Below, piece after piece: positions 16,305 to 26,615 of a stretch of DNA of 64,000 nucleotides. The position numbers and the translations under genes are program-made. Positions within the stretch are counted from its first letter, which is position 1. Each line of letters opens with the position of its first letter. Origin of the DNA: Rhodococcus sp. KRD162 (GTDB lineage Bacteria > Actinomycetota > Actinomycetes > Mycobacteriales > Mycobacteriaceae); assembly GCF_017168335.1 (NCBI RefSeq), contig NZ_JABFAU010000005.1:1-64000 (forward strand). The letters run 5' to 3'. The notes below the pieces were generated by a model. It saw only the letters and a list, made by a program, of their open reading frames with translations, made no database searches and was not told the origin of the DNA.

Positions 16305-17180
16305 CTACATGTCCAGTCCGAGGTCGAGCACTGTCACCGAGTGTGTCAGACCGCCCACCGCGAGGAAGTCCACGCCCGTTCGTGCGTAGTCTCGCGCCAC
16401 GTCGACGGTCAGCCCACCGGAGGATTCCAGCTTGGTCTTCGGAGCGAGCTTGTCTCGGCGCTGCACCGCCATCTGCGTCTGCCACAGCGCGAAGTTGTCC
16501 AGCAGAACCAGTTCGACGTCTTCGGCGAGCACCTGATCGAGTTGCTCGAGGCTGTCCACCTCCACTTCGCAGGCAATACTCGGAGCCGCGGCTCGCACCG
16601 CATCGAGCGCTGCGACAACCGATCCGGCTGCCGCCACGTGATTGTCCTTGATCAGTGCTGCGTCGCCCAAGCCCATTCGATGATTCACACCTCCGCCGGC
16701 ACGCACCGCGTACTTCTGCAGCGAACGCAATCCCGGCAACGTCTTTCGACTGTCCCTGATCTTGCACTCGGTATCGGCCACCTCGGCAACCCACGCGGCA
16801 GTTGCAGTCGCGATCCCCGACAGGTGGCACACGATGTTGAGCATGGTGCGCTCGGCCGTGAGCAGCCCCCGAGTCGGTGCCTCGACCGTCAGAACGGTGT
16901 GCCCAGGTTCGACGGTGGATCCGTCCTCGATGCGATGCGCGATGGAATATCCCGTCGCACCGATCACTTCGTCGAGCACCAGCAGGCCCACATCGAGGCC
17001 GGCGACCGTGCCGAACTGACGCGATACCACCGAGGCCGTTGCCACGGCATCTTGCGGAACCGTTGCCACAGTGGTGATGTCGGGTCCGTAGCGCAGATCC
17101 TCGTCGAGCGCAGTCCGGATCAGGGCAAGCACCTCGGCGCGATCGACGCCCGGGCTCACCTCGTTCGACGTATCAATCAT
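16305..17180 (-). CDS. nadC: Nicotinate-nucleotide pyrophosphorylase (carboxylating)
   Basis: The 291-residue enzyme converts quinolinate and PRPP to nicotinate mononucleotide, the last step before the common NAD pathway. Family landmarks are LTAERTMLNIVCHLSGIATAT, DSRKTLPGLRSLQKYAV and GGGVNHRMGLGDAALIKDNH. The length fits bacterial QPRTases. It is the third gene of nadA-nadB-nadC, one base after the nadB stop, so all three are probably co-translated and controlled from the nadA promoter. Confidence 0.96.
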   Translation of the reverse strand: MIDTSNEVSPGVDRAEVLALIRTALDEDLRYGPDITTVATVPQDAVATASVVSRQFGTVAGLDVGLLVLDEVIGATGYSIAHRIEDGSTVEPGHTVLTVEAPTRGLLTAERTMLNIVCHLSGIATATAAWVAEVADTECKIRDSRKTLPGLRSLQKYAVRAGGGVNHRMGLGDAALIKDNHVAAAGSVVAALDAVRAAAPSIACEVEVDSLEQLDQVLAEDVELVLLDNFALWQTQMAVQRRDKLAPKTKLESSGGLTVDVARDYARTGVDFLAVGGLTHSVTVLDLGLDM

Positions 17181-17181
17181 G

Positions 17182-18750
17182 TCATCGTGCTCCCGTCATC
17201 ACGTCGTCGTTCACTATCTCGAGACGGCCGTCCGAACCTCGTTCGATATGCAGGCTACGGCGTTGCGCGGGATCACTGTCCGGGAAATCACGTCGGGTGT
17301 GGCACCCTCTGCTTTCACGACGGTGAGCGGCGGCGAGCACGACGACCTCCGCTGCAGCGGTCAACGCCGCGTCCTCCACGGCACGCGGATCGACCGGCGG
17401 TTCGGACACAACGCCCTGAGCCAGCACGCGACGCGCCTCGTCCAGTCCTGCGGCGTCCCGAACCACACCGACTTCGGCAGTCATGGTGCGTTGCAATACG
17501 GCTCGGTCGATGCGGCGATAAGTGGGCAGGGCGATATCGGAGACCTCCACGGCGTGTCCCTTCCGTTCGGCGGAAACGAGGGCCGCACGTTCGCCGACCA
17601 CCAGTCCCTCGAGCAGGCTGTTCGATGCCAGCCTGTTCCCGCCGTGCAGACCCGTACGAGCCGCTTCGCCGGCGGCGAACAATCCCGGAACCGTTGTGCG
17701 ACCGAATGTGTCGGTCACGATCCCACCGCAGGAGTAGTGCGCTGCCGGTGCCACCGGAATCAGGTCCTTCGCCGGATCGATACCGGCCTCGAGGCAGGAG
17801 GCGGTCACGGTGGGGAACCGCTCGCGCACTCCCTCGACTCCACGAGCATCGAGCAGTACGTGCTCGGCCCCGCTGACGTGCAACAGTTCGGCGATGGCCC
17901 GTGACACGACATCACGTGGGGCCAGATCGCCGAGCGGGTGTACGTCAGCCATGAATGCGCGACCGGTCACATCGAGGAGTCGGCCACCCTCACCTCGCAC
18001 CGCCTCGCTGATCAACGGGCGACGGCCTGTCGAACCGGCTGCGAACAAGACGGTCGGATGGAACTGAACGAATTCGAGATCGGCAACACGGGCACCGGCA
18101 TCGAGGGCGAGCGCGATCCCGTCGGCCGTCGCACCCGCGGGGTTGGTACTGCACGAGAACAGCTGCCCCAGCCCACCGGTCGCGAGCAATACCGTCGAGC
18201 AACGAACGACCCCTACGCCCTCGGGACCGCGGACCAGCAGCCCCGCCACCTCACCGTCCGTCGTCAACACGCGCAGCGCCGTCGTGTCGAAGTGCACCGC
18301 AGGCACCACAGCGTCGAGAGTCCGTTGAACCTCGGCACCGGTGGCATCGCCGCCCGCGTGGACGATTCGACGCACACTGTGCCCGCCCTCCCTGGTCCGC
18401 GCGGGTGATCCGTCCGGTCCGAGATCGAACGCAGCGCCTGCGGCCTCGAGCGAGGCCATCGCGGCGCGCCCACCCGACACGATGGACCGCACCGCGGCCT
18501 CGTCGCACAGTTCTGCGCCTGCGGCACACGTGTCGGCCACGTGCGATTCGATCGAATCTTCCAGATCTGGTCCGACTACCGCGATTCCGCCCTGTGCGTA
18601 CTGCGTCGCAGTGTCGATGGAGCTGCCCTTGCTGATGGTCAGTACACGCATCCCGCGCGCTGCGGCAGTACGAGCGGCGGTGAGCCCGGCGATTCCGCCA
18701 CCGACGACGACGAGATCGGTTTCGGTCTCCCAGTCGACCGACGGATTCAC
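17182..18750 (-). CDS. nadB: L-aspartate oxidase
   Basis: The predicted protein has 522 residues. It oxidises aspartate to iminoaspartate, the substrate that NadA condenses with dihydroxyacetone phosphate. It has the FAD motif [18 protein letters not shown] near residue 13, and the succinate dehydrogenase/fumarate reductase flavoprotein segments QGGIAVV and HPTVLF. A C-terminal helical domain follows. The GTG at 18750 overlaps the nadA stop (GTGA) and places the FAD fold close to the N terminus, as in other NadB proteins. The longer open frame to 18900 lies inside nadA. Confidence 0.95.
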   Translation of the reverse strand: MNPSVDWETETDLVVVGGGIAGLTAARTAAARGMRVLTISKGSSIDTATQYAQGGIAVVGPDLEDSIESHVADTCAAGAELCDEAAVRSIVSGGRAAMASLEAAGAAFDLGPDGSPARTREGGHSVRRIVHAGGDATGAEVQRTLDAVVPAVHFDTTALRVLTTDGEVAGLLVRGPEGVGVVRCSTVLLATGGLGQLFSCSTNPAGATADGIALALDAGARVADLEFVQFHPTVLFAAGSTGRRPLISEAVRGEGGRLLDVTGRAFMADVHPLGDLAPRDVVSRAIAELLHVSGAEHVLLDARGVEGVRERFPTVTASCLEAGIDPAKDLIPVAPAAHYSCGGIVTDTFGRTTVPGLFAAGEAARTGLHGGNRLASNSLLEGLVVGERAALVSAERKGHAVEVSDIALPTYRRIDRAVLQRTMTAEVGVVRDAAGLDEARRVLAQGVVSEPPVDPRAVEDAALTAAAEVVVLAAAHRRESRGCHTRRDFPDSDPAQRRSLHIERGSDGRLEIVNDDVMTGAR

Positions 18751-19805
18751 TCGCCGCCGCCGGGGGTACCGATCTCGATCATCCGTTGCACCGACTTGCT
18801 GGCGATGTTCGCGGTCTCGAGATCGACATGCACCTCGTCGCGTCCTTCGACGAGGCAACGAAGCAGTGCCGCCGGGGTGATCATTTTCATGTATCCACAC
18901 GACGCACGATCGTTGACGGCGAGGAAGTCGACCTCGGGTGCTGCCCTGCGCAGCTGGTGGAGCATGCCGATCTCGGTGGCGACCAGGACCTGCTTGGATG
19001 CAGTGCCGCGGGCGGCGTCGAGCATGCCTCCGGTGGAGAGGATCTTGACCTTCTCAGCGGGGACGAACCCCTCCCCTGCGAGGTACAGAGCCGATGTGGC
19101 GCAACCGCATTCGGGGTGCACATACAGCTCCGCGTCAGGATGAGTACGCGACTTCTCGGCCAGCTCGTCGCCGTTGATACCGGCGTGCACATGGCATTCT
19201 CCGGCCCAGATGTGCAGGTTCTCGCGCCCGGTGATGCGCTTGACGTGCGCACCGAGGAACTGATCCGGCAGGAACAGGATGTCCCGGTTCGGGTCGATGG
19301 ACTGCACCACCTCGACCGCATTGGACGAGGTGCAGCAGATATCGGTCAGGGCTTTGATCTCGGCGGTGGTGTTGACGTACGAGACGACGACGGCTTCGGG
19401 GAAATCGGCCTTCCATTCGCGGAGCTGGCCCGCGGTGATGGAATCGGCGAGCGAGCATCCGGCACGCTGGTCCGGGATGAGGACCGTTTTGCTCGGGCTC
19501 AGAATCTTGGCCGTCTCGGCCATGAAGTGGACACCGCAGAACACGATCGTCTCTTCCGATACCTCGGCGGCGATACGAGAGAGCGCGAGGGAGTCACCGA
19601 CGTGATCGGCGACGTCCTGAATCGCCGGCAGCTGATAGTTGTGCGCGAGCAGCGTCGCACCGCGCAGATCGGCGAGCCGTCGAACCTCCGCGGCCCATTC
19701 CGGCGTCGCCTCGACTCCCCCGTAGCCACCGGCTCCGTCGACGATGTCGCGAACACCGGCGAAGTTCGACTCGAGATTGTTCACCCGGGTAGCGCTGCTG
19801 GTCAT
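18747..19805 (-). CDS. nadA: Quinolinate synthase A
   Basis: The 352-residue [4Fe-4S] enzyme makes quinolinate from iminoaspartate and dihydroxyacetone phosphate. Landmarks are [22 protein letters not shown], the cluster-ligand regions around [11 protein letters not shown] and HPECGCA, and the C-terminal [19 protein letters not shown] lies just before the ATG and makes this a strong start. It is the first gene of the NAD operon and is divergent from an NrtR-type regulator, with 67 bases between them. Confidence 0.97.
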   Translation of the reverse strand: MTSSATRVNNLESNFAGVRDIVDGAGGYGGVEATPEWAAEVRRLADLRGATLLAHNYQLPAIQDVADHVGDSLALSRIAAEVSEETIVFCGVHFMAETAKILSPSKTVLIPDQRAGCSLADSITAGQLREWKADFPEAVVVSYVNTTAEIKALTDICCTSSNAVEVVQSIDPNRDILFLPDQFLGAHVKRITGRENLHIWAGECHVHAGINGDELAEKSRTHPDAELYVHPECGCATSALYLAGEGFVPAEKVKILSTGGMLDAARGTASKQVLVATEIGMLHQLRRAAPEVDFLAVNDRASCGYMKMITPAALLRCLVEGRDEVHVDLETANIASKSVQRMIEIGTPGGGE

Positions 19806-19861
19806 GACGGTTCTCCTTCACCGATCATCCGGTCGTCCGTGACCGAATTTCCTCCGAGGAA

Positions 19862-19884
19862 GTTTTCGACTTATGATCGAAAAC
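19862..19884. promoter_or_regulatory. Probable NrtR operator
   Basis: The perfect 8-base arms GTTTTCGA (19862-19869) and TCGAAAAC (19877-19884) are separated by seven bases. The ATG of the Nudix regulator lies inside the spacer. The site is in the nadA-regulator divergent region, where NrtR-type repressors act. Binding would block the regulator's own start region and probably the nadA promoter; this is inferred. Confidence 0.6.
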
Positions 19885-20583
19885 ATGATTCATCGTAGCA
19901 CCGTCCACGAAGTCCTCATTGCGGTGTTCCAAGTTCGGGCATTTTCCGACCCGGACGCCCCCGAACTGGGCGTGCTGCTCTGGCAACGCGCGCTCGACCC
20001 GGAGGCGGGAACCTGGTCACTTCCCGGCGGTGCGCTACGCGACGACGAGAACCTCGCCACCTCGGCACGTCGCCAACTGGCCGAGAAGGTCGACGTACGG
20101 ACGGTTGCGCACCTCGAACAACTGTCCGTGTTCAGCGATCCGGATCGGGTTCCTGGAGATCGACGGATTGCGTCGACGTTCCTCGGCCTGGTGCCGATAT
20201 CGGCAGAGCCCACGCTGCCTGCCGACACGATGTGGCATCCGGTCTCGGCACTGCCCGCGATGTCGTTCGATCACGGAACCGTCGTCGCTCATGCGCGACA
20301 TCGACTTGCCGCGAAACTGTCCTATACCAACATCGGATTCGCCCTGGCACCGGTCGAATTCGCGATCTCGACGCTGCGGGAGATCTACGGCGCAGCCCTC
20401 GGCTATCAGGTCGACGCGACCAACTTGCAACGAGTCCTCGGCCGTCGCGGCGTCATCGAGCCCACCGGACGACGAGCACCGTCGGGCAAAGCCGGTGGCC
20501 GTCCACCGGCACTGTTTCGCTTTGCCGACAACAGCATTCGCGTCACCGACGAGTTCGCTGCCCTACGGCCGCCGCAAGCATGA
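19873..20583 (+). CDS. nrtR: NrtR-type Nudix-related regulator of NAD synthesis
   Basis: The 236-residue protein has an N-terminal Nudix-like domain (WSLPGGALRDDENLATSARRQLAEKV). The Nudix box is degenerate: the usual REVxEE pattern is reduced to RRQLAEKV, which suggests ligand sensing more than hydrolysis. The C-terminal third is the winged helix of this family, with NLQRVLGRRGVIEPTGRR and GGRPPALFRF. NrtR proteins repress NAD genes and respond to ADP-ribose or related metabolites. GAGGAAG at 19856-19862 is ten bases before the ATG at 19873; a second ATG at 19885 is less well placed. Confidence 0.85.
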   Translation: MIENMIHRSTVHEVLIAVFQVRAFSDPDAPELGVLLWQRALDPEAGTWSLPGGALRDDENLATSARRQLAEKVDVRTVAHLEQLSVFSDPDRVPGDRRIASTFLGLVPISAEPTLPADTMWHPVSALPAMSFDHGTVVAHARHRLAAKLSYTNIGFALAPVEFAISTLREIYGAALGYQVDATNLQRVLGRRGVIEPTGRRAPSGKAGGRPPALFRFADNSIRVTDEFAALRPPQA

Positions 20584-20595
20584 GCGGCGATGTGA

Positions 20596-21180
20596 TCACT
20601 CACCCACACGTGAGTCGAACGACGGTGGCGGCGGGGTAGCGTCGACGTCCTCCGGATCGGGGTCGGGGTACTGCAGATTGTCGTTGGGATTCATGGCGGC
20701 CAGCAGCAGGACAACCAGCGAGGCCGTCAGCGCCTGCACTATCAGCACCAACGGGGTGTCGATGGCAGGTGCCACCGATACGATCGATCCGATCGCCGGA
20801 TCATCCGCCTTCGGAAAGCGCAGGGCGGCAATGCCGTTGCCTACCAGGAATGCCGCGAGGGAACCGGCGAGCGCGCCGACGAGCACAGCGACGAACAGCC
20901 TCGGTCCGCGCTCGGACTTCCACAGCCAACACACAATCGGAACGATCACACCGAGCCCGAACGACGCGAACGCGAACAATGCGAGGGCATCGAAACGGTG
21001 CAGACTCTCTCCGGTCAGCGCCGCACCACGATCCTGTGCCACCACGAGCAGTTGCTGCGCCGGAGCAAGGAAGCCCCACATAATGCCGCACAGCGCGGAC
21101 AGGACCACCGATATCCCGACGACCACGGCCAGAACCCGAGCGGTGCTCGCACGCGACGGGCTCTCGTGCAGTTCGGACAT
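20596..21180 (-). CDS. DUF2567 membrane protein
   Basis: The predicted protein has 194 residues and four hydrophobic segments. The C-terminal cytoplasmic tail is proline- and aspartate-rich (PDPDPEDVDATPPPP). It occupies the position of the M. tuberculosis Rv1591 product, after bioB and the bsaP-like gene on the same strand. AGGTGG lies just before the chosen ATG; a GTG two codons upstream is also possible. No function is known to me for this family, and an association with biotin synthesis rests only on conserved order. Confidence 0.75.
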   Translation of the reverse strand: MSELHESPSRASTARVLAVVVGISVVLSALCGIMWGFLAPAQQLLVVAQDRGAALTGESLHRFDALALFAFASFGLGVIVPIVCWLWKSERGPRLFVAVLVGALAGSLAAFLVGNGIAALRFPKADDPAIGSIVSVAPAIDTPLVLIVQALTASLVVLLLAAMNPNDNLQYPDPDPEDVDATPPPPSFDSRVGE

Positions 21181-21186
21181 GACCAC

Positions 21187-21411
21187 CTAGCGCCTGCCTG
21201 TCGCGGTCGAATCGATCAGGCCGTGCCGCGAGCACACCGACGTCCAACCATCGGGAACGATCTGCACCACCATCCTGCGGCCGCATCGAGCGCAGAACCT
21301 CGGGGGCTCGAGCCCGAGGCGAACGGCGACCGTCAGCGAATTCTCGGCCACCTGGGTCGATGACTCGATCCGCACACCGGTGTGTGGGTCGTAGTGGATC
21401 TCGCTCGTCAT
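21187..21411 (-). CDS. bsaP: Biotin synthase auxiliary protein (BsaP-like)
   Basis: The 74-residue protein has FCARCGRRM followed by WTSVCSRHG, giving cysteines placed for an iron-sulfur cluster or zinc. It lies directly after bioB and before DUF2567, the place of Rv1590 in M. tuberculosis. In mycobacteria that gene product was reported as an auxiliary factor required by biotin synthase. The start is uncertain: ATG 21411 or GTG 21420. Motif and place support the call well; I cannot compare full sequences here. Confidence 0.75.
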   Translation of the reverse strand: MTSEIHYDPHTGVRIESSTQVAENSLTVAVRLGLEPPRFCARCGRRMVVQIVPDGWTSVCSRHGLIDSTATGRR

Positions 21412-21433
21412 TCCACCCACCCTAATACGCCCA

Positions 21434-22426
21434 TCAGATCGTGGAGTTGAGCGCTTTGATCGGCATCTGCAGTTCGCCGAGCAGATCGAGATCCTGCTCT
21501 GCCGGACGGCCGAGTGTCGTGAGGTAGTTGCCGACGATCACTGCATTGATACCGCCGAGCATCCCCTGCTGCGCCCCCAGATCACCGAGGGTGATCTCGC
21601 GACCTCCAGCGAAGCGCAGAATCGTCCGCGGCAGCGCCAGCCGAAAGGCGGCCACGGCACGCAGCGCATCGGAGGCCGGAAGTACGTCCAGGTCTCCGAA
21701 CGGGGTGCCCGGCCTCGGGTTCAGAAAGTTCAGGGGCACTTCGTCGGGTTCGAGCGCAGTGAGGTCGGCCGCGAACTCGGCCCGTTGCTCGAGGGTCTCC
21801 CCCATGCCGAGAATCCCGCCACAACAGACCTCCATGCCTGCCTGCCGAACCATGCGCAGAGTCTCCCACCGCTCCTCCCAGGTATGGGTGGTCACCACAT
21901 TCGGAAAATACGATCGGGAGGTCTCGAGGTTGTGGTTGTAGCGGTGCACGCCCATGGCCGCGAGCTGGTCCACCTGTTCCTGAGTGAGCATGCCCAGCGA
22001 GCACGCGATGTCGATGTCCACCTCTTGCCTGATGGCTTCGATTCCCGCGGCGACCTGCGCGAGCAGCCGGTCGTCGGGTCCGCGCACTGCGGCGACGATG
22101 CAGAATTCCGTCGCTCCGGTCTTGGCAGTCTGCTTGGCTGCTTCGACCAGCGCTGCGATATCGAGCCAGGCGGATCGAACCGGAGATGCGAAAAGCCCTG
22201 ATTGCGAACAGAAGTGGCAGTCCTCGGGGCATCCGCCGGTCTTGAGGCTGACGATCCCCTCCACCTCGACTTCCGGCCCGCACCACCGCATACGAACTTC
22301 GTGTGCCAGCTGCATCGTTTCTTCCAGACGGTCGTCATCGAGCTCGAGCACCTCGAGAACCTGAGACCGATCGAGTGCGATGCCCTCGCCGAGCACCTGT
22401 TCACGCGCCGCGCACAAAATATCCAT
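21434..22426 (-). CDS. bioB: Biotin synthase
   Basis: The 330-residue radical SAM enzyme inserts sulfur into dethiobiotin. The motif CPEDCHFC (C66, C70, C73) binds the SAM [4Fe-4S] cluster. Later landmarks include [19 protein letters not shown] and [20 protein letters not shown] precedes the ATG at 22426. It is divergent from a TetR-family gene across two palindromic boxes and is followed by the bsaP-like gene after 22 bases. Confidence 0.97.
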   Translation of the reverse strand: MDILCAAREQVLGEGIALDRSQVLEVLELDDDRLEETMQLAHEVRMRWCGPEVEVEGIVSLKTGGCPEDCHFCSQSGLFASPVRSAWLDIAALVEAAKQTAKTGATEFCIVAAVRGPDDRLLAQVAAGIEAIRQEVDIDIACSLGMLTQEQVDQLAAMGVHRYNHNLETSRSYFPNVVTTHTWEERWETLRMVRQAGMEVCCGGILGMGETLEQRAEFAADLTALEPDEVPLNFLNPRPGTPFGDLDVLPASDALRAVAAFRLALPRTILRFAGGREITLGDLGAQQGMLGGINAVIVGNYLTTLGRPAEQDLDLLGELQMPIKALNSTI

Positions 22427-22455
22427 ACCGGTCCCCTCGTCGTCGAACCCATTAT

Positions 22456-22484
22456 TGAACGCTGTTCAAGTTGAACGGTGTTCA
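22456..22484. promoter_or_regulatory. Twin BioQ operator boxes
   Basis: TGAACGCTGTTCA (22456-22468) and TGAACGGTGTTCA (22472-22484) are two palindromes of the form TGAAC-N3-GTTCA, separated by three bases. They fill the bioB/TetR divergent promoter. BioQ-type repressors in corynebacteria and mycobacteria recognise this type of site. The tight spacing suggests two dimers side by side. Confidence 0.8.
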
Positions 22485-22544
22485 CGTTAGGCAACGCGCT
22501 CGACTACTGTCAAAGTGAACACGTCGAAGAACCAGGAGGAAGCA

Positions 22545-23132
22545 GTGCAGCTACGCAGGCAGGACGTCCTCGACGGTGCCATCGCCATCCTCGACGAGTA
22601 CGGCCTCGCCGACCTGACGATGCGCCGCCTGGCTACCTTGCTGCACGTGCAACCAGGGGCGCTGTACTGGCACTTCCCCAACAAGCAGACTTTGCTGGGC
22701 GCGATGGCCGATCACCTGCTCTCCGGTGCCGATGCACCGTCCACGGAGGAGTCCTGGGATGCGCAGATCGGCCAGATCGCACACCGGGTGCGCGACGCCC
22801 TGCTCTCACGTCGAGACGGCGCCGAACTCGTCGCTGCAACCTACGCCTCGCGACTGACCACCAACCACATTCGCGAGCGTCTGGCCGCGGTCTGCATTCG
22901 CGCAGGACTACCGCGGCGCGAATCGGAGTTGACCGCCGACACCTTGCTGTATTACATCCTGGGCCAGACGGTGGACGAGCAGGCACGACTTCAGATGGAC
23001 TCCGCAGGAGCCCTGACCGAGGACGCGTCGCCGATGTTCGACAGTCCCGATCCCACCAGCCGATTCGACTTCGGACTGAAACTCTTCCTCGACGGAATTC
23101 GCCACTCGACTGCCGACCGCATCCGCCGATAG
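22545..23132 (+). CDS. bioQ: TetR-family repressor of biotin genes (BioQ-like)
   Basis: The 195-residue TetR/AcrR regulator has the N-terminal helix-turn-helix LTMRRLATLLHVQPGALYWHFPNKQTLLGAMADHLL and a helical ligand/dimer domain of the TetR_C class. The GTG at 22545 is chosen because AGGAGGA sits just ahead of it; an earlier GTG at 22515 lacks such a signal. The divergent arrangement with bioB, and the TGAAC-N3-GTTCA boxes between them, point to BioQ. It probably represses both bioB and itself. Confidence 0.8.
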   Translation: MQLRRQDVLDGAIAILDEYGLADLTMRRLATLLHVQPGALYWHFPNKQTLLGAMADHLLSGADAPSTEESWDAQIGQIAHRVRDALLSRRDGAELVAATYASRLTTNHIRERLAAVCIRAGLPRRESELTADTLLYYILGQTVDEQARLQMDSAGALTEDASPMFDSPDPTSRFDFGLKLFLDGIRHSTADRIRR

Positions 23133-23144
23133 GTCATCGACAGA

Positions 23145-23552
23145 TCAGGACTCGGCGAAGACGATCCGTTCGCTTCCGTTGTCCAATGTCATGGTGCCGT
23201 CCTTGCGGGACCACTGCGGCTTCGAAGTCAGAAACGCAGACAGCCACCCGTCCTGGTCCAACAACGCCTGGGGACACGCAACGCGCGTCGAACCCAGCGA
23301 CTCGACGGTCAGCCGGCCCTGTGAGGTGTCCACGGTGCCGAACAGCCTGTTGCACCCGGCCTCTGCCGAGATTCGGTTGTCGGCGAATTCGAGCCTGACG
23401 GTCGTTCCCTCGACCGGCGTATACGAATCGGGCGCATCGATGGACGTGTAGGTCTTGTCGGCGGGGAATTCACCGTACGACTGGGTACACCCACCGGCGA
23501 TCACACTCGCGCCGAACGCGAGAGCAATCAGTGCACGGCCCGCGTCAGCCAC
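23145..23552 (-). CDS. META-domain lipoprotein
   Basis: The predicted protein has 135 residues. A signal segment ([16 protein letters not shown]) ends in a lipobox-like Cys near residue 22. After this comes a META/HslJ-type domain with [25 protein letters not shown], the typical start of the fold. It begins at GTG 23552, overlapping the secA2 stop by 8 bases, so it may be the second gene of that transcript. The lipobox is slightly atypical (AGGC). Function is unknown; related proteins are cell-envelope proteins linked to stress resistance. Confidence 0.75.
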   Translation of the reverse strand: MADAGRALIALAFGASVIAGGCTQSYGEFPADKTYTSIDAPDSYTPVEGTTVRLEFADNRISAEAGCNRLFGTVDTSQGRLTVESLGSTRVACPQALLDQDGWLSAFLTSKPQWSRKDGTMTLDNGSERIVFAES

Positions 23553-25848
23553 CGAAAATCGGCCCCAGGCCGGCGGCACCGGCATTTCCGCGAGACGCGA
23601 ACGGGTTGTCGTGCACCATGTACGTCCAGGTCGACGTCGGCCGACGCAAGCCTTCTCGATCGAGATCGATACCGTCGGAGGTGATGTCGGCAGTTTCGAA
23701 TGTCGCGTGCGAGAGTTCCATCGCCTTGGACGACACCGTCTTGAACGCCTCGACCGCGATGCGGTGATACTCGTCGAGCGGGTTCTCTCGACCCAGCGCC
23801 CGGAGGTGAATGCTCTCCCGAACATCGGCGAGGTGGGCGAGGTAGTCCGACCACGATCGATCGAGGTGATAGAGCACAATCCGGCGTGCGACATCGGCCA
23901 GCGTCTCCTCGGGCACCGTCTCCCGGAGCTCTTCCGCGCGACTCGGCGAATGCGCCTCGAGCAAAGTCAACGCCTCGTCCGAGTTGAGCAACGTGGCCCG
24001 GCTGCGATCGAGAATCTCGCGATGCTGGGCGGTGAGCTGGTTGTAACGCCAAGTACGAGAATGGATCTCGAGCATCTGCCCCTCGGCAATGCGCTGTGCA
24101 TGGTCGACGCGTTCGGCAGCCACCGAGGAGGTGAACCGGCCATTGTCGTCGATCCCTTTGGGAGCGTCCTTGTCGCCGATGTTGTTCTTGACGACGTCGT
24201 CCTCCCAACTACCGAAGAACACCGAGCGGCCAGGGTCGCCCTGCCTGCCTGCGCGTCCACGTAGCTGATTGTCCAGGCGCTCGGTGGTGTGGCGACCGGT
24301 GCCGAGAACGTACAGCCCACCGAGCTCGGCAACCCGCTCGCGATCTGCTCCGTCGGGACCGCCGAGCTTGATATCGGTTCCCCGGCCTGCGATCTGCGTC
24401 GACACCGTCACTGCACCGTATGCACCGGCTGCGGCGATGACTGCGGCTTCCTCTGCGTCGTTCTTGGCGTTGAGCACCACTACGCTCACACCGCTCGCAT
24501 CGAGCGTCTCGGCCAGCGCCTCGGACTCCGCAACATCGTGGGTTCCGATGAGAATCGGCTGACCGGTCTCGTGAATTTGTTTCACCTGCTGCGCAATTGC
24601 CGCGTTCTTGTGCTCGGTCGTGTCGTACACCCGGTCGCTCTCGTCGACACGAACCGTGGGCACGTTGGGCTCGATCACCGAGACACCGAGGCTGTAGAAG
24701 GTACGCAGTTGCTCCCCCGCCGCCATCGCCGTTCCGGTCATTCCGCACACCGTTGCGTACCGATTGATCAACGCCTGCACGGTGATCGTGTCGAGAATCT
24801 CGCCGGTCTCGGTGGGCTCGATTCCCTCCTTGATCTCTACCGCCGCCTGCAACCCGTCGGGCCAGCGTTGCAGCTCTGCCACCCGCCCACGGGAGGCGTT
24901 GATCAGCTGAACCCGCCCATCGCGGACGATGTAGTCGACATCGCGCTGCACCAGAACCTGGGCATGCAGAGCAACGTTGACGGCGACCAATGTCGTTCCG
25001 ACGTGATGCTCGGAGTACAGGTCGATGCCGCCGAGATCCTTCTCGATCTGCAGCGCTCCCTCGTCGGTGAGGAAGACATTGCGCCCCTCGGCATCGGTGT
25101 CGTAGTGAACGCCCTTGTCCAACAATCGAACCGCATCCATCACCGTCGACGTCGAGACGTCACCCGAGACCGAACCCGCCAACACCAGTGGTACGAGCGC
25201 CTCGTCGACCAGAACGGAGTCGGCCTCGTCGATCAGCGCCACATCAGGTGCTGGTGAGACCAGGTCTTTTCGGTCGTTCACCAAATGATCACGTAGAACA
25301 TCGAATCCGACCTCGTTGACCGAGACATACGTGATGTCGCACGCATAGGCTGCGCGGCGCTCGACCGCGCTCGACGCCTCGCTGATGAATCCGACACTCA
25401 TTCCGAGCGCATCGAACAACGGCTTCATCCACTGTGCGTCGCGTTGCGCGAGAAAGTCGTTGACCGAAATCACGTGCACCGTACGCCCGGACAACACATA
25501 TCCCACGGCAGCAACGGCACCGGCCAACGTCTTGCCCTCGCCGGTTGCCATTTCCACCACATCGCCGGCGAGCAACCGCACGGCACCGTGCAGTTGCACA
25601 TCGAAGGGCCGTAGCTTCAGGGCACGATCGCTCGCCTCGCGCGTCAACGCCAGATACCGCGGAACGTCGAGACGCTCGACATCGTCCACACGAAGCGCAG
25701 TCGCCTCTGTCGCCAACTCGCTCTCGGGCAGATCAGCTGCCCACTGGGCATGCTCCTGGGCTCGGTCGACGCGTCGACGCGAGGTGCTCTGCGCCTTCTG
25801 CGCGGAGCGGCCGAGTACGCGCCAGAATCGGTCGGAGCCCAAAGCCAT
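23545..25848 (-). CDS. secA2: Accessory preprotein translocase ATPase SecA2
   Basis: The 767-residue DEAD-like motor ATPase has Walker A MATGEGKT (residues 100-107), [12 protein letters not shown], and the second-motor segment [25 protein letters not shown] motif and a wing/scaffold domain follow. It is shorter than housekeeping SecA (about 900 or more) and lacks the C-terminal zinc-binding tail, which is the mark of actinobacterial SecA2. It works with SecYEG to export a subset of proteins. AGGGA lies before the ATG. Confidence 0.93.
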   Translation of the reverse strand: MALGSDRFWRVLGRSAQKAQSTSRRRVDRAQEHAQWAADLPESELATEATALRVDDVERLDVPRYLALTREASDRALKLRPFDVQLHGAVRLLAGDVVEMATGEGKTLAGAVAAVGYVLSGRTVHVISVNDFLAQRDAQWMKPLFDALGMSVGFISEASSAVERRAAYACDITYVSVNEVGFDVLRDHLVNDRKDLVSPAPDVALIDEADSVLVDEALVPLVLAGSVSGDVSTSTVMDAVRLLDKGVHYDTDAEGRNVFLTDEGALQIEKDLGGIDLYSEHHVGTTLVAVNVALHAQVLVQRDVDYIVRDGRVQLINASRGRVAELQRWPDGLQAAVEIKEGIEPTETGEILDTITVQALINRYATVCGMTGTAMAAGEQLRTFYSLGVSVIEPNVPTVRVDESDRVYDTTEHKNAAIAQQVKQIHETGQPILIGTHDVAESEALAETLDASGVSVVVLNAKNDAEEAAVIAAAGAYGAVTVSTQIAGRGTDIKLGGPDGADRERVAELGGLYVLGTGRHTTERLDNQLRGRAGRQGDPGRSVFFGSWEDDVVKNNIGDKDAPKGIDDNGRFTSSVAAERVDHAQRIAEGQMLEIHSRTWRYNQLTAQHREILDRSRATLLNSDEALTLLEAHSPSRAEELRETVPEETLADVARRIVLYHLDRSWSDYLAHLADVRESIHLRALGRENPLDEYHRIAVEAFKTVSSKAMELSHATFETADITSDGIDLDREGLRRPTSTWTYMVHDNPFASRGNAGAAGLGPIFGG

Positions 25849-25971
25849 CTGTAATCCCTACCTGAGAAAGAAAACCCGTTCTCACCCACAGTACCGAGTA
25901 CGACTTCTACCGTCGCTGACAACGGAGTGCGTATCGGCAGCGGAATCGGGGTCGATCTCACCGATACTGCG

Positions 25972-26544
25972 TCATCTGTCCACCACGTACTCGTTGACCA
26001 CCACCCCTGACTCGTAGGATGCGCTGGCAACGAGACGCGACCGTAGTGGCGAATACTCGCGTTCGGCGAAGAGCCGTTTGCCCGACCCGAGGAGCACCGG
26101 ATTCACTTTGAGAATCAGCCGGTCGATTTCGCCTACCAGCGCCGACGCCAGCATGCCTCCACCTGCCAGCCAGATCCCACTACCCTTTTCGCTCTTCAAC
26201 ATTCGTACGATTTCCACGGGATCGTCACCGGTCGAGGTCACTGCCGGTTCGACGGCCGAGTGCTTGCGTGAGAACACGTACTGCTTCAGATGCCCGTACG
26301 GGCCGTCCGGTGGATGGACTCCCCCGGCCCGGTACGTGTTCCACCCCATGAGAACGGTATCGAAACGACTCAGATCGGGCGTGAGTCCGGTCGCTCGAAG
26401 CCCCAGCGTGGGGATGGTATCGGTGTAGTCGCGCAGAATCATGTCGATGTGATCGCCCTGCATCGGAAAGTCCGAAAATGTGTCGTCGGGGGCTGCGATG
26501 TAACCGTCGAGGCTGACGGCAACGTAGTACACGAGTTCGCGCAT
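25972..26544 (-). CDS. Dihydrofolate reductase-like (RibD C-terminal domain) protein
   Basis: The 190-residue protein begins MRELVYYVAVSLDGYIAAPD, the hallmark of the RibD_C/DHFR-like fold. GSGIWLAGGGMLASAL follows, the NADPH-binding loop. These small stand-alone reductases are common in actinobacteria and their substrates are mostly unknown. The gene is divergent from a TetR regulator and is a likely target of it. Bases 25849-25971, towards secA2, hold no feature I can name. Confidence 0.82.
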   Translation of the reverse strand: MRELVYYVAVSLDGYIAAPDDTFSDFPMQGDHIDMILRDYTDTIPTLGLRATGLTPDLSRFDTVLMGWNTYRAGGVHPPDGPYGHLKQYVFSRKHSAVEPAVTSTGDDPVEIVRMLKSEKGSGIWLAGGGMLASALVGEIDRLILKVNPVLLGSGKRLFAEREYSPLRSRLVASASYESGVVVNEYVVDR

Positions 26545-26584
26545 GAGGATCTCCGATCACGACGGCTGTAGTGGTTGAAAGCAG

Positions 26585-26601
26585 ACTACGACATCCGTAG
26601 T
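26585..26601. promoter_or_regulatory. Candidate TetR operator
   Basis: ACTACG-ACATC-CGTAGT is an inverted repeat with six-base arms, in the gap between the divergent reductase and TetR genes. GTAGTGGTT also recurs as a direct repeat in the same gap. Binding by the adjacent TetR protein is inferred from place. Confidence 0.45.
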
Positions 26602-26615
26602 GGTTCCGCTAGCCT

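Noticed and set aside
22478..23398. 306-residue frame overlapping the BioQ-like gene
   Set aside because: Arg/Pro-rich composition typical of the wrong frame; the TetR domain lies in the frame starting 22545.
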